Part shown: positions 8,692-16,287 of the stretch, one piece after another
How the letters are laid out: each line of letters begins with the position of its first letter
How positions within the stretch are numbered: position 1 is the first letter of the stretch
NCBI RefSeq assembly: GCF_001436025.1
Contig: NZ_AZEQ01000021.1
Coordinates: forward strand, 1-36,252
Length of the DNA: 36,252 nucleotides
Reading direction: 5' to 3'
Source: Limosilactobacillus mucosae DSM 13345
Lineage (GTDB): Bacteria; Bacillota; Bacilli; Lactobacillales; Lactobacillaceae
Position numbers and translations under genes: made by a program
Notes under the pieces: generated by a model
Told to the model about the DNA's origin: nothing
Database searches by the model: none
The model's input: only the letters and a program-made list of their open reading frames with translations

Positions 8692-8988
8692 CAATCAAAC
8701 AGTTTTGAAAAACCATGAGAAAGACGAGTAGCTGTTTTCATTCGTAAAGTGAGCCGAGGATAATGGGAACTTGGCCGACCCTGATACAGCGAAAAACACT
8801 TCCCCGCGTTGCTGACCCAAATGGATTCATCCAAAGTAGGCTCAGACGTTTTCGACACGTTACAGTCGATGGAGCATGTTTGTGCTCTGATCAAAGCGGT
8901 CTGGATATCTCTGGACAACTTGGGTGGCACCGCGGAATAAAGCCTTTCGTCCCATGAAACTACGGGGACAAAAGGCTTTTTATTTTGC
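8692..8988 (+). promoter_or_regulatory. T-box riboswitch, asparagine specific (specifier AAC)
   Basis: The T-box core TGGGTGGCACCGCGG is at 8921-8935 and is followed by a terminator. In stem I, the loop-E element AGTA is followed by GCTGT, which pairs with ACAGC (8786-8790). Directly after it comes GAA-A-AAC-A, so the specifier codon is AAC (8795-8797), asparagine. The variable T-box base is C, which pairs with a G discriminator base, as expected for tRNA-Asn. Uncharged tRNA-Asn should stabilise the antiterminator and switch on asnA. Confidence 0.95.
8940..8985 (+). terminator. Attenuator terminator of the asnA T-box
   Basis: AAGCCTTT (8940-8947) pairs with AAAGGCTT (8971-8978), and GTCCC (8949-8953) with GGGAC (8965-8969), followed by a T run. 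It forms when the T-box is not bound by uncharged tRNA. Confidence 0.9.
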
Positions 8989-9021
8989 CCTCAAGTCTAA
9001 GTTTCAAGGAGATTTTTTATT

Positions 9022-10032
9022 ATGAGTCTGATTATTCCAGAACACTACGATCCAAAGCTGTCAGTCCGCGAGACCGAAGCCGCTATTCGCTACATTCGTG
9101 AAACCTTCCAAGATGAGATTGGACGCGAATTGAACCTGCAGCGGATGAGTGCGCCAATGTTCGTCGAAAAGAAAACTGGTTTGAACGATAACCTGAACGG
9201 AGTAGAGCAGCCAGTTTCATTCACGATGAAAGAACTGCCGGGCGAAACGATTGAAGTCGTTCATTCACTGGCCAAGTGGAAACGCTATGCCTTAAAGAAA
9301 TACGGCTTTGGGATGCATGAAGGCCTCTACACCAACATGAACGCCATCCGCAAAGACGAAGATCTGGACAACTTCCACTCCATTTACGTTGACCAATGGG
9401 ACTGGGAAAAGGTGATCGCTAAAGAAGAACGAACCGAAGAAACCTTAAAGGCCACGGTTAAAAAAATCTTTAAGGTTATCAAGCACATGGAACATGAAGT
9501 CTGGTACAAGTTCCCACAAGCCGTTCACCATCTGCCAGACGAGATCCACTTCGTTACGACGCAGGAATTGGAGGATCGCTGGCCAGATCTGACGCCAATG
9601 GAACGTGAAGATCGCATTGCCAAGGAACTCGGCTGTGTCTTTGTCATGAAGATCGGTGACAAACTGCGTCGTTCCGGCAAGCCACATGATGGCCGCGCCC
9701 CTGATTATGATGACTGGTCTTTGAACGGCGACATTATCTTCTGGTATGAACCGCTTGACTGCAAGTTGGAAGTATCCAGCATGGGGATTCGGGTTGATGA
9801 AGATGCAATGCGCTACCAGCTTAAGGAAGCCGGCGAAGAAGCTCGTGCCGAACTGCCATTCCACAAGATGCTGTTGAACCATGAACTGCCATACACGATT
9901 GGTGGCGGGATTGGTCAGTCACGGCTGTGCATGCTGCTGTTAGGTAAGGCACACGTTGGCGAGGTTCAGGCAAGCATCTGGCCAGAAGATATGCGGGAAA
10001 AGTGCGAAAAAGCTGGCATTCAACTGCTGTAA
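9022..10032 (+). CDS. asnA: Aspartate-ammonia ligase (asparagine synthetase A)
   Basis: AsnA makes asparagine from aspartate, ammonia and ATP in the cytoplasm. The 336-residue product has the family's normal length and the class II aminoacyl-tRNA-synthetase-like core. Recognisable parts are the N-terminal [43 protein letters not shown], and the C-terminal [20 protein letters not shown] with [10 protein letters not shown]. The ATG at 9022 has AAGGAG at 9006-9011. The gene is alone behind an Asn-specific T-box, so it should be expressed when tRNA-Asn is uncharged. Its last three sense codons and stop lie inside a 42-bp tandem duplication. Confidence 0.98.
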   Translation: MSLIIPEHYDPKLSVRETEAAIRYIRETFQDEIGRELNLQRMSAPMFVEKKTGLNDNLNGVEQPVSFTMKELPGETIEVVHSLAKWKRYALKKYGFGMHEGLYTNMNAIRKDEDLDNFHSIYVDQWDWEKVIAKEERTEETLKATVKKIFKVIKHMEHEVWYKFPQAVHHLPDEIHFVTTQELEDRWPDLTPMEREDRIAKELGCVFVMKIGDKLRRSGKPHDGRAPDYDDWSLNGDIIFWYEPLDCKLEVSSMGIRVDEDAMRYQLKEAGEEARAELPFHKMLLNHELPYTIGGGIGQSRLCMLLLGKAHVGEVQASIWPEDMREKCEKAGIQLL

Positions 10033-10125
10033 TTAAGCGGTGTCGTGCTGAATCTAGTTTTTCAACTGCTGTAATTAAGCGGTGTCGTGCTGAATCTAGT
10101 TTTTCAACTGCTATCAATAAGCGGT
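10021..10125 (+). repeat. 42-bp tandem repeat across the asnA stop codon, 2.5 copies
   Basis: Copies at 10021-10062 and 10063-10104 are identical. A third partial copy (10105-10125) matches 18 of 21 bases. The unit begins with the last three sense codons of asnA (Gln-Leu-Leu) and the TAA, so the gene end is repeated downstream as non-coding sequence. The exact identity of two copies suggests a recent duplication. Confidence 0.95.
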
Positions 10126-10300
10126 TTGGCATTGTGGGCAGCAGATTGGTGATTGCGACATTTGCATTCTGATTGGATCAGTCTTATTTGCGGACGAACT
10201 TCCTAACCTCAGTATCACTTTCTCAGAGTCAGCAGAACAGGACTGAGCTAATTTGAAATGTAAAATGCCAATGATCAATGTGTGAAATGGCGAAACCGTA

Positions 10301-10348
10301 AAACCGAGATACAGAAGGGATGATCCTGACTGTATCTCGGTTTTTGTT
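10301..10348 (+). terminator. Rho-independent terminator downstream of asnA
   Basis: AAACCGAGATACAG (10301-10314) pairs perfectly with CTGTATCTCGGTTT (10330-10343), with a 15-base loop and a T run. It ends asnA about 270 bases after its stop. The sequence between the tandem repeat and this hairpin (10126-10300) shows no gene or clear signal. Confidence 0.93.
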
Positions 10349-10506
10349 TGGCGTTAGAATTGTTTAACTGCTTAACTGATTAGTATGTCGTTTTAAATTA
10401 TATTTTAATTAAAAAAGTAAATTAATTTGTTGAGTAAATTTAAGTGAAATCAGCAGTGCAAGGTAACTATAGCTGATCTTTGTAATTAAATTATTTTAAT
10501 TTTTTG

Positions 10507-10535
10507 TTGACATAAGTTCATTATTTTATTATCAT
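10507..10535 (+). promoter_or_regulatory. Promoter of the second T-box operon
   Basis: TTGACA (10507-10512) and TATCAT (10530-10535) are separated by 17 bases in a strongly AT-rich stretch. The predicted transcript start is near 10542, just before the T-box stem I. Confidence 0.75.
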
Positions 10536-10541
10536 TCTTTA

Positions 10542-10820
10542 AAAATAATTTAAACCGTTGAGGAAAGAGAGTAGCCTTTTAAAGGTGTTTCAGAGAGTCA
10601 TTGTTGGGTGAGATAATGGCAGCACTAAAATTGGTGAATGGGTTTCCGAGGGCAACGTGAAAGTGATGACATCAGTAGCAGCGCCGGAGTAAAGACCTCT
10701 GTGATCAAAGTCTAGCGTATGTATGTATGCGATGAGTGGGCATTAAAAATGTCAACCCGGGGTGGTACCACAGGATGCATCTTGATCTTGTTCCGGCAGT
10801 CGTTTTGACTGTCGTTTTTT
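10542..10820 (+). promoter_or_regulatory. T-box riboswitch controlling the TIGR04076/AKR/NhaC operon (Trp or Gly specifier)
   Basis: Stem I is closed by CGTTG (10556-10560) with CAACG (10653-10657), then GGAAA with TTTCC. The loop-E AGTA is followed by GCC, pairing with GGT just before GAATGGG. The distal helix GTCATT/AATGGC carries a GGGTGAG loop. The T-box GGGTGGTACCACAGG (10759-10773) precedes a terminator. The specifier is ambiguous: GAA-TGG-G reads Trp, while the spacing seen in the other two T-boxes here would give GGG, Gly. The variable base is T, which fits an A discriminator, or G by wobble, but not U of tRNA-Gly, so Trp is favoured. Confidence 0.85.
10794..10820 (+). terminator. Attenuator terminator of the second T-box
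   Basis: CGGCAGTC (10794-10801) pairs with GACTGTCG (10807-10814), including one G-U pair, and is followed by six T. It lies 17 bases before the first start codon of the operon. Confidence 0.88.
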
Positions 10821-10837
10821 AATTTTAGGAGGTTTTT

Positions 10838-11188
10838 ATGGATGATTCGTTTGAGCTTTATGATTTGAAGGTTACCGTAGTGGGTAATCCAACTGACTTT
10901 GTCTGTAGCCATCAATTAGGCGATTATTTTCTGGTGGAAGGTGAGAATCTGGTATTTCCTCAGACGCATTCATTTTCGATGTACTCACTAAGTGCACTGT
11001 TGCCATTGTTGCCAGCCAAGCAACGGGTTTTAAATGCCAATGACTGGATGTTGTCAGACACCTTGATCGCATGTCCAGATCCAAACTGCAAGGCACTTTT
11101 TGAAATCAAGCGGATTGGCAAGCGAAAACAGTATCATAACAAGACTACTGTAGTTCCACTGACCGAAACCAAAAGAAAGGAAGATTAA
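10838..11188 (+). CDS. TIGR04076-like small protein
   Basis: The product has 116 residues; the ATG is preceded by an excellent AGGAGG. It resembles the TIGR04076 family, small proteins of unknown function with a conserved Cys and a GDYFLVEG-type turn. Visible are KVTVVGNPTDFVCSHQLGDYFLVEGENL (split here as KVTVVGNP, CSHQLGDYFLVEG), a hydrophobic middle, and CPDPNCKALFEIKR with two closely spaced Cys. The basic tail (KRIGKRKQYHNK) may be extra. It is the first gene of a T-box operon, one base ahead of the aldo/keto reductase, so a role linked to amino-acid status or to that enzyme is likely, but no reaction is known. Confidence 0.75.
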   Translation: MDDSFELYDLKVTVVGNPTDFVCSHQLGDYFLVEGENLVFPQTHSFSMYSLSALLPLLPAKQRVLNANDWMLSDTLIACPDPNCKALFEIKRIGKRKQYHNKTTVVPLTETKRKED

Positions 11189-11189
11189 T

Positions 11190-12230
11190 ATGCAGCAAAA
11201 AATCAGATTGGCAAATGGCTACACGTTCAATCGAGTCATTAATGGCTGTTGGCAGCTGTCGGCCGAGCATAATCTGCAAGGAAAAACCGATGTTGATGAT
11301 GCATTGCAAGGGTTTCACGAATTGGTTGAGCATGGCTTTACAACTTTCGACTGTGCTGATATCTATACAGGCGTTGAAGAAATTATTGGTCGTTTTGTAA
11401 ATGAATTAAAAGCAACCGGTCATTATCAAGAAGAGGATATTCAAGTTCATACCAAGTTCGTACCGGATAAAAGCATGCTGAGCAAGGTTGATCGTAAATA
11501 TGTTGAACGAATCATTGACCGATCATTGCAGAGAATGCATCGTGAGGCGATTGATCTGGTGCAGTTTCATTGGTGGGACTTTAACGTTGCCGGCATGATG
11601 GATACAGCGTTTGAATTGGCAAGACTGCAGAAAAAAGGAAAAATTCGCAATATTGGCATGTGCAACATGGATACGGAACGGCTGAAGCAGATGGTCGACG
11701 CCGGTATCAACGTTGTCTCAAATCAGGCCCAGTACTCGCTGTTTGACCGGCGTCCGGAAAGATCGCTGCTTAAGTATAGCGCTGCCCACAATATTTATAC
11801 ATTTGCCTATGGAACACTGGCTGGTGGTTTTTTATCCGAGAAATACCTAGGAAAAGAATACGATCGGCCAGAGACACGCTCTCAAGTCAAATATATGCAG
11901 ATTATCGAGGATTCGCTAGGGTGGGATGGTTTGCAGAAACTATTGCCGCTGCTTAAAGAAATTGCGGCGACGCATCAGGTATCAATTGCTAATGTCGTGA
12001 CCCAATATATTTTGAATCAGCCTGGGGTCGGCGCCGTCATGATTGGCACCCGCAGTTCAAGACATGTTGCTGACAATCTGCGGACTCTGGAATTTGAGTT
12101 GTCGGCTGATGAAATGCAGGCCATCCGAGAGTTTATTGCTCAATATCCGACGCCAGCTGGTGAGTGCTATGAACTTGAACGGACCTCGCCACGTTACCAA
12201 GGAATTATTCTGACCGATTTAGACCACTAA
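11190..12230 (+). CDS. Aldo/keto reductase family oxidoreductase
   Basis: The 346-residue protein is predicted to be an NAD(P)H-dependent cytoplasmic oxidoreductase with a TIM-barrel fold. The full catalytic tetrad is present: Asp54 and Tyr59 in FDCADIYTG, Lys89 in VHTKFVPD and His127 in QFHWWD. The later SNQAQYSLFDRRPE and the NADP-site region around GAVMIGTRSSRHVADNL also fit. AAAGGAAG lies upstream of the ATG. It sits between a TIGR04076-type protein and an NhaC-family transporter under one T-box, so its substrate is probably an amino acid derivative or a related carbonyl compound; this is inference. The physiological substrate cannot be told from sequence. Confidence 0.92.
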   Translation: MQQKIRLANGYTFNRVINGCWQLSAEHNLQGKTDVDDALQGFHELVEHGFTTFDCADIYTGVEEIIGRFVNELKATGHYQEEDIQVHTKFVPDKSMLSKVDRKYVERIIDRSLQRMHREAIDLVQFHWWDFNVAGMMDTAFELARLQKKGKIRNIGMCNMDTERLKQMVDAGINVVSNQAQYSLFDRRPERSLLKYSAAHNIYTFAYGTLAGGFLSEKYLGKEYDRPETRSQVKYMQIIEDSLGWDGLQKLLPLLKEIAATHQVSIANVVTQYILNQPGVGAVMIGTRSSRHVADNLRTLEFELSADEMQAIREFIAQYPTPAGECYELERTSPRYQGIILTDLDH

Positions 12231-12245
12231 AAAGGAGGCAGTTAA

Positions 12246-13664
12246 ATGAATCAAAAATCAACGCTGCAATTTCGTGGTGGCATGTTTATGTCATTAATCC
12301 CAGTAGCAATCTACACGTTTAGCTGTATTTATCTGTTTGTGATCTGTCGGGCCTTTAATATGGAAGCATTGGCAGTCGGCGGTTTTTTAGCTTTATTGAT
12401 TGGTGGCATCTTTTGTAAAAGCTATCAGCAGTTTTGGGAGGCGGCAATTGAAGGAATCAGCTCAATTACTTCCATCTCGGTTGTCGTTATTTTGCTGATG
12501 GTCGGGATGTTTAGTGCTTTGATCAAACTTTGCGGCTTGTCAAATGGATTTGTATGGCTGGCTAATGCAACTGGCATTCACGGCGCACTTTTTGTTGCCT
12601 TCACTTTTGTTGCAACCTGCATTGTATCAACGGCAACAGGTTCTTCAATTGGTACAATGTTTATTGCCTTTCCTATTTTTTACCCAGCTGGTGTTTTGCT
12701 AGGTGCAAATTCGATGATGATGGCAGGCAGCATTGTTTCGGGAGCTATTTTTGGTGATAATCTAGCGCCAATTTCAGATACTACGATTGCATCTTCTTCA
12801 ACACAGCAGTTTAATGATGGGCGGCCAGCCGATATTGGAGGAGTCGTAAACAGCCGTTTGAAGTACTCACTGGTGGCCAGCAGTATTACACTGATAATCT
12901 ATGCAATTATTGGCGGAATCGGCGGAACATACCAAGGCGGGAAGATATCAGCTGCCTCCTCACCAGCACCATTGATTATGCTAGTACCGGTTGTAGTTAT
13001 GCTGATCGTTTCGGTAAGGACTCGCAACATCTATGCGGGAATTTTGACCGGATTGACGCTGGGAACGATTACTGGATTGCTTTTTAAGCTGTTTAGATTT
13101 TCTGATGTATTTGCCAACCATCCTAGTAAAAATGAGGTAACTGGCTTTTTGGTAGACGGGATCAATAATATTCTGCCAACCGTTGCACTGGTAATCTCGG
13201 TGTTTGGCATTATGGGTGTACTGATGCGGGCTGGCATGCTTGACTACCTGGCTGATCGAATTCTTGCCAGTCGATATGGTAAGACAGCTCGTGGAACCGA
13301 ATTAATTGCAATGCTCGGAATCTCGCTGATTACGATTATGTTTGGCGGTGTGACCAGTGCGTCAATCTTAACGGCAGGACCAATTGTCAATAAAATTGGC
13401 CATGCGCGTAACATTCATCCATATCGACGCGCAAACCTTTTAGATGGGACTGCCAATAGTTTACCAGCTATCATTCCGTTTATGAGTGTGTTTGTCTTTA
13501 TCGGCTCAGCAATGACTAAGCTTTCACCGGTTATTGTTGCAGGCGGCACGATCTACGCCTTTTGTCTATTTTTGACATTCTTAGTTGCGGTTTTGACAGG
13601 TTGGGGTCGGCGTCAAGAAGTTCCAGAATCAGTTGACAAGTTGGATGAGACTGTTGAAATTTAA
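12246..13664 (+). CDS. NhaC-family transporter, probable amino acid/cation antiporter
   Basis: The 472-residue membrane protein has about 11-12 hydrophobic segments. The NhaC-family core motif GDNLAPISDTT is present after a glycine-rich SIVSGAIF, with a second half-repeat around FGGVTSASILTAGPIV. NhaC proteins are annotated as Na+/H+ antiporters, but members behind T-boxes are thought to carry amino acids. Here the gene is third in a T-box operon, so uptake or exchange of the amino acid sensed by that T-box is the best inference. AAGGAGG (about 12232-12238) precedes the ATG. It is only distantly similar to the NhaC-family gene at 16288-17673. A terminator follows at 13815. Confidence 0.88.
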   Translation: MNQKSTLQFRGGMFMSLIPVAIYTFSCIYLFVICRAFNMEALAVGGFLALLIGGIFCKSYQQFWEAAIEGISSITSISVVVILLMVGMFSALIKLCGLSNGFVWLANATGIHGALFVAFTFVATCIVSTATGSSIGTMFIAFPIFYPAGVLLGANSMMMAGSIVSGAIFGDNLAPISDTTIASSSTQQFNDGRPADIGGVVNSRLKYSLVASSITLIIYAIIGGIGGTYQGGKISAASSPAPLIMLVPVVVMLIVSVRTRNIYAGILTGLTLGTITGLLFKLFRFSDVFANHPSKNEVTGFLVDGINNILPTVALVISVFGIMGVLMRAGMLDYLADRILASRYGKTARGTELIAMLGISLITIMFGGVTSASILTAGPIVNKIGHARNIHPYRRANLLDGTANSLPAIIPFMSVFVFIGSAMTKLSPVIVAGGTIYAFCLFLTFLVAVLTGWGRRQEVPESVDKLDETVEI

Positions 13665-13814
13665 AGATACTTAATTGGCGGCTAAGTAACTTTAATCATA
13701 GGACGAAAAAGTAGCGAGTACTGGAAAACATCCATACCAGTGCAAAATCTGGTACCTTTATTCAAAAAAATATTTGCCACTAATGATTGCCATAATCAGA
13801 GACGGTGAAATTCA

Positions 13815-13850
13815 AAAACCTGCCTTCCAAATCGAGGGCAGGCTTTTTTT
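13815..13850 (+). terminator. Terminator of the T-box/NhaC operon
   Basis: CCTGCC (13819-13824) pairs with GGCAGG (13837-13842), followed by seven T. It lies about 150 bases after the NhaC-family stop codon; the bases between contain small hairpins (ACTGG/CCAGT) but no gene. Confidence 0.85.
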
Positions 13851-13934
13851 GATCATAAAGATTGACTCATTGCAAGCTTAAAATCTCGTAATTAACGTCA
13901 AACGGCTCGCACCGGGAAAGAAATAGTGATCACC

Positions 13935-13966
13935 ACGTATTATGCAAATAATTTTGCATAATACGT
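13935..13966. repeat. Perfect 14-bp inverted repeat
   Basis: ACGTATTATGCAAA (13935-13948) and its exact reverse complement (13953-13966) are separated by TAAT. No T run follows, so it is not a classical terminator. Either a regulator-binding palindrome or an RNA hairpin would fit. Confidence 0.9.
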
Positions 13967-13983
13967 ATGACAAAAATCTCATT

Positions 13984-14018
13984 ACCTACTTTCCGCGAAA
14001 AACCAAGGAATAGTAGGT
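13984..14018. repeat. Stem-loop in intergenic region
   Basis: ACCTACT-TTCC (13984-13994) pairs with GGAA-T-AGTAGGT (14007-14018), giving 11 pairs with one bulge and a 12-base loop. It starts 17 bases after the 14-bp palindrome. No T tract follows and the function is unknown. Confidence 0.7.
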
Positions 14019-14613
14019 AGTTTCCGGGCTGACAGCTTGTCAAACTTGAATTTCTTCACAAACTGACGGTCAGCTCATTCTTCCATGGGTATTTGGCTAA
14101 TGCTCCCCGTGATGCACTATTAAATCAATGAATGGTTTGGCTTTTATTGATTTGAGTTATGTCATTTGACACACCCTGAATCCTCGGGTGGTTGATGTCA
14201 TTATGAGATATTTCGAGAAACTTTTTTGGCTAAGATCCGATTAATCATCTAATCATCGGACTGGATCGTTAGCTGGAAGATGCGGCTTGACTTTTATGAC
14301 AGCAGTTGGTGGTTGAAATGATTTAACCGAAGTTGGTTTCATGCGGTGATAATAATCATTCCCGGTATCAAAAATGAATAATTCGCATTAAATTTAGTAG
14401 GCAGTCAACGGCTAATAATGGTGTCAATATCATTAAATGGATTGGGATTAATTTTGACCTTTACTGCTAATCATAATCAATGTGAATCCATGAACAAACG
14501 ATTATTTAATTAAAAATAAAAATTAAAACTTATAAAATCCCTATATATCAACACTTTCGGACCAATCAGAGCTATGATGTCAAGACAAAATTTGATAAAA
14601 TTATCGCTAATAC

Positions 14614-14641
14614 GTGACATTTTTAATTTTCTGACTAAAAT
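14614..14641 (+). promoter_or_regulatory. Probable promoter of the aldehyde dehydrogenase gene
   Basis: GTGACA (14614-14619) and TAAAAT (14636-14641) are separated by 16 bases, about 80 bases ahead of the ATG at 14722. Confidence 0.55.
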
Positions 14642-14721
14642 AGAGTCGTAAACGATTTCAAAGCCAGACGCATAATCGTTTATCAAGTTCAATGCTGCTA
14701 AAGAAAGGGGTATTTTCAATA

Positions 14722-16140
14722 ATGGCTTATCAATCAATCTACCCATATACGGGCGAATTGAAAAAGACTTATGAAAATCAGAGTGATGAATACGTGGAAG
14801 ACAAGCTGCAAAAAGCCGATGCTCTGTACCACGAATGGCGCAATCAACCACTCGACGGCCGGGCCGAGATCCTTCACGCAGTTGCGGACAATTTGATGAA
14901 GCATCAAGATGAACTGGCAAAAGCAATGGTTCAAGACATGGGAAAGCTTTTTGGCGAGGCGAAAGCTGAAGTTGCTCTGTCAGCAATGATTGCCAACTGG
15001 TATGCCGACAATGCCAAGGATCTGCTGCGGCCACAGCGCGTCTACACGATCATGGGTGACGCACATTACGAATACCATTCGACGGGGGTCATCATGGCGG
15101 TTGAGCCTTGGAACTTCCCATATTACCAAGTCATGCGTGTGTTTGCGCCTAACTTTATGCTGGGCAACCCAGTTATGTTCAAGCAGGCCAGTTCCGTTCC
15201 GACCACGGCTTCACTGCTGGAAAAGTATACCTTGGAGGCTGGCGCACCGGAAGGATCTCTGGTTAACCTGTTCGTTACCTATGACCAGATTGAAAAAATC
15301 ATTGCCGATCCACGAGTCAGCGGGGTTGCCTTGACTGGTTCTGAACGAGCGGGACAAAAGATTGCTGCTGAAGCCGGTAAGTATTTGAAGAAGAGCACGA
15401 TGGAGCTGGGCGGCTCGGATCCGTTTATTGTTTTGGATGATGCTGACCTGGATGACATCAAGAAAATCCTCTACATGGCACGGCTGTTCAATGCTGGCCA
15501 AGAATGTACCTCAGCTAAGCGGTTTATCGTTACGGAAAAGAACTACGACCGGTTCCTGGAAATGCTGAAAGAAGAATTCAGCAAGGCTAAGATGGGCGAC
15601 CCGATGAACCCTAAGACAACCTTGGCACCGCTAAGTTCTAAGAGCGCGGCTGATGATCTGCACCAGCAGGTTAAGGACGCCATCGCGCATGGGGCAACGC
15701 TGGCTTATGGTAATCTTGACGCGCCGACGCCAACGCCAAACGGTTTCTGGATGCCGGCTGTGATCTTAACCGACGTTACTCGCGATAATCCGGCCTACTA
15801 TCAAGAATTCTTTGGTCCAGTCGGGGTTGTCTACAAGGTGGCGGATGAAGAGGAAGCCATTAAGCTGGCCAACGACTCTCATTATGGCTTGGGTGGACAA
15901 GTCTTTGCCGGCCATTCCAAGCATGCAGCCGAAGTGGCATCCAAGATTGAGACTGGTGCCGTTTACTGCAACAACTTCCGGGGTTCAATTCCTGAATTGC
16001 AGTTTGGCGGGGTCAAGAATTCCGGCTATGGTCGTGAACTAGGGCGGGCTGGTATTCTGGCATTTGCCAATGAACAGATGATTATGCGCAATCCATACGA
16101 CAAGATCGATCTTAACCATACGATTGGCGGTTTTGTCTAG
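14722..16140 (+). CDS. NAD(P)-dependent aldehyde dehydrogenase, succinate-semialdehyde dehydrogenase type
   Basis: The 472-residue protein oxidises an aldehyde to an acid in the cytoplasm. Catalytic Cys262 lies in NAGQECTSAKRF and the general base Glu228 in MELGGSDPFIVLDDADLDD. Both match the succinate-semialdehyde dehydrogenase (GabD-like) branch, as do VEPWNFPYYQVMR and GSERAGQKIAAEAGK. The substrate could also be another small aldehyde. The start is ATG 14722 (MAYQSIYPYTG), with AAGGGG 11 bases upstream; the in-frame ATG at 14692 has no ribosome site. The gene stands alone, convergent with the minus-strand transporter, and shares a bidirectional terminator with it. Confidence 0.95.
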   Translation: MAYQSIYPYTGELKKTYENQSDEYVEDKLQKADALYHEWRNQPLDGRAEILHAVADNLMKHQDELAKAMVQDMGKLFGEAKAEVALSAMIANWYADNAKDLLRPQRVYTIMGDAHYEYHSTGVIMAVEPWNFPYYQVMRVFAPNFMLGNPVMFKQASSVPTTASLLEKYTLEAGAPEGSLVNLFVTYDQIEKIIADPRVSGVALTGSERAGQKIAAEAGKYLKKSTMELGGSDPFIVLDDADLDDIKKILYMARLFNAGQECTSAKRFIVTEKNYDRFLEMLKEEFSKAKMGDPMNPKTTLAPLSSKSAADDLHQQVKDAIAHGATLAYGNLDAPTPTPNGFWMPAVILTDVTRDNPAYYQEFFGPVGVVYKVADEEEAIKLANDSHYGLGGQVFAGHSKHAAEVASKIETGAVYCNNFRGSIPELQFGGVKNSGYGRELGRAGILAFANEQMIMRNPYDKIDLNHTIGGFV

Positions 16141-16241
16141 GATTTAATCGAGCTGGCCATTAAATCAAAAAATGGCAGATTGCAAAAATCCTCCAATATA
16201 TATGTAGGCATCAAGTCATCTTGACCTGGTGCTCTCAATAA

Positions 16242-16276
16242 AAAACTGCCGAGCTGATTATCAACTCGGCAGTTTT
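16242..16276. terminator. Bidirectional terminator between aldehyde dehydrogenase and NhaC-family gene
   Basis: AAAACTGCCGAG (16242-16253) pairs perfectly with CTCGGCAGTTTT (16265-16276), 11-base loop. The A run on one side and T run on the other serve both convergent genes. Confidence 0.93.
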
Positions 16277-16287
16277 CTTCATATTTA

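Larger units (their letters stand above)
13851..14610. other. Gene-poor intergenic stretch with several inverted repeats
   Basis: About 760 bases with no convincing reading frame on either strand. It holds the 14-bp perfect inverted repeat at 13935, a second stem at 13984, and a CACCC/GGGTG hairpin near 14172-14190. Composition is AT-rich with many stops. It may be an eroded accessory gene or hold small RNAs; I recognise no transposase remnant. Confidence 0.6.

Noticed and set aside
8763-8957. 64-codon frame inside the asnA leader
   Set aside because: It covers the T-box and its terminator, which explain the sequence fully.
13744-13757. TGGTACC after a hairpin, resembling a T-box core
   Set aside because: The AGTA element lies only about 30 bases upstream, leaving no room for stem I and specifier loop, and no matched antiterminator is visible.
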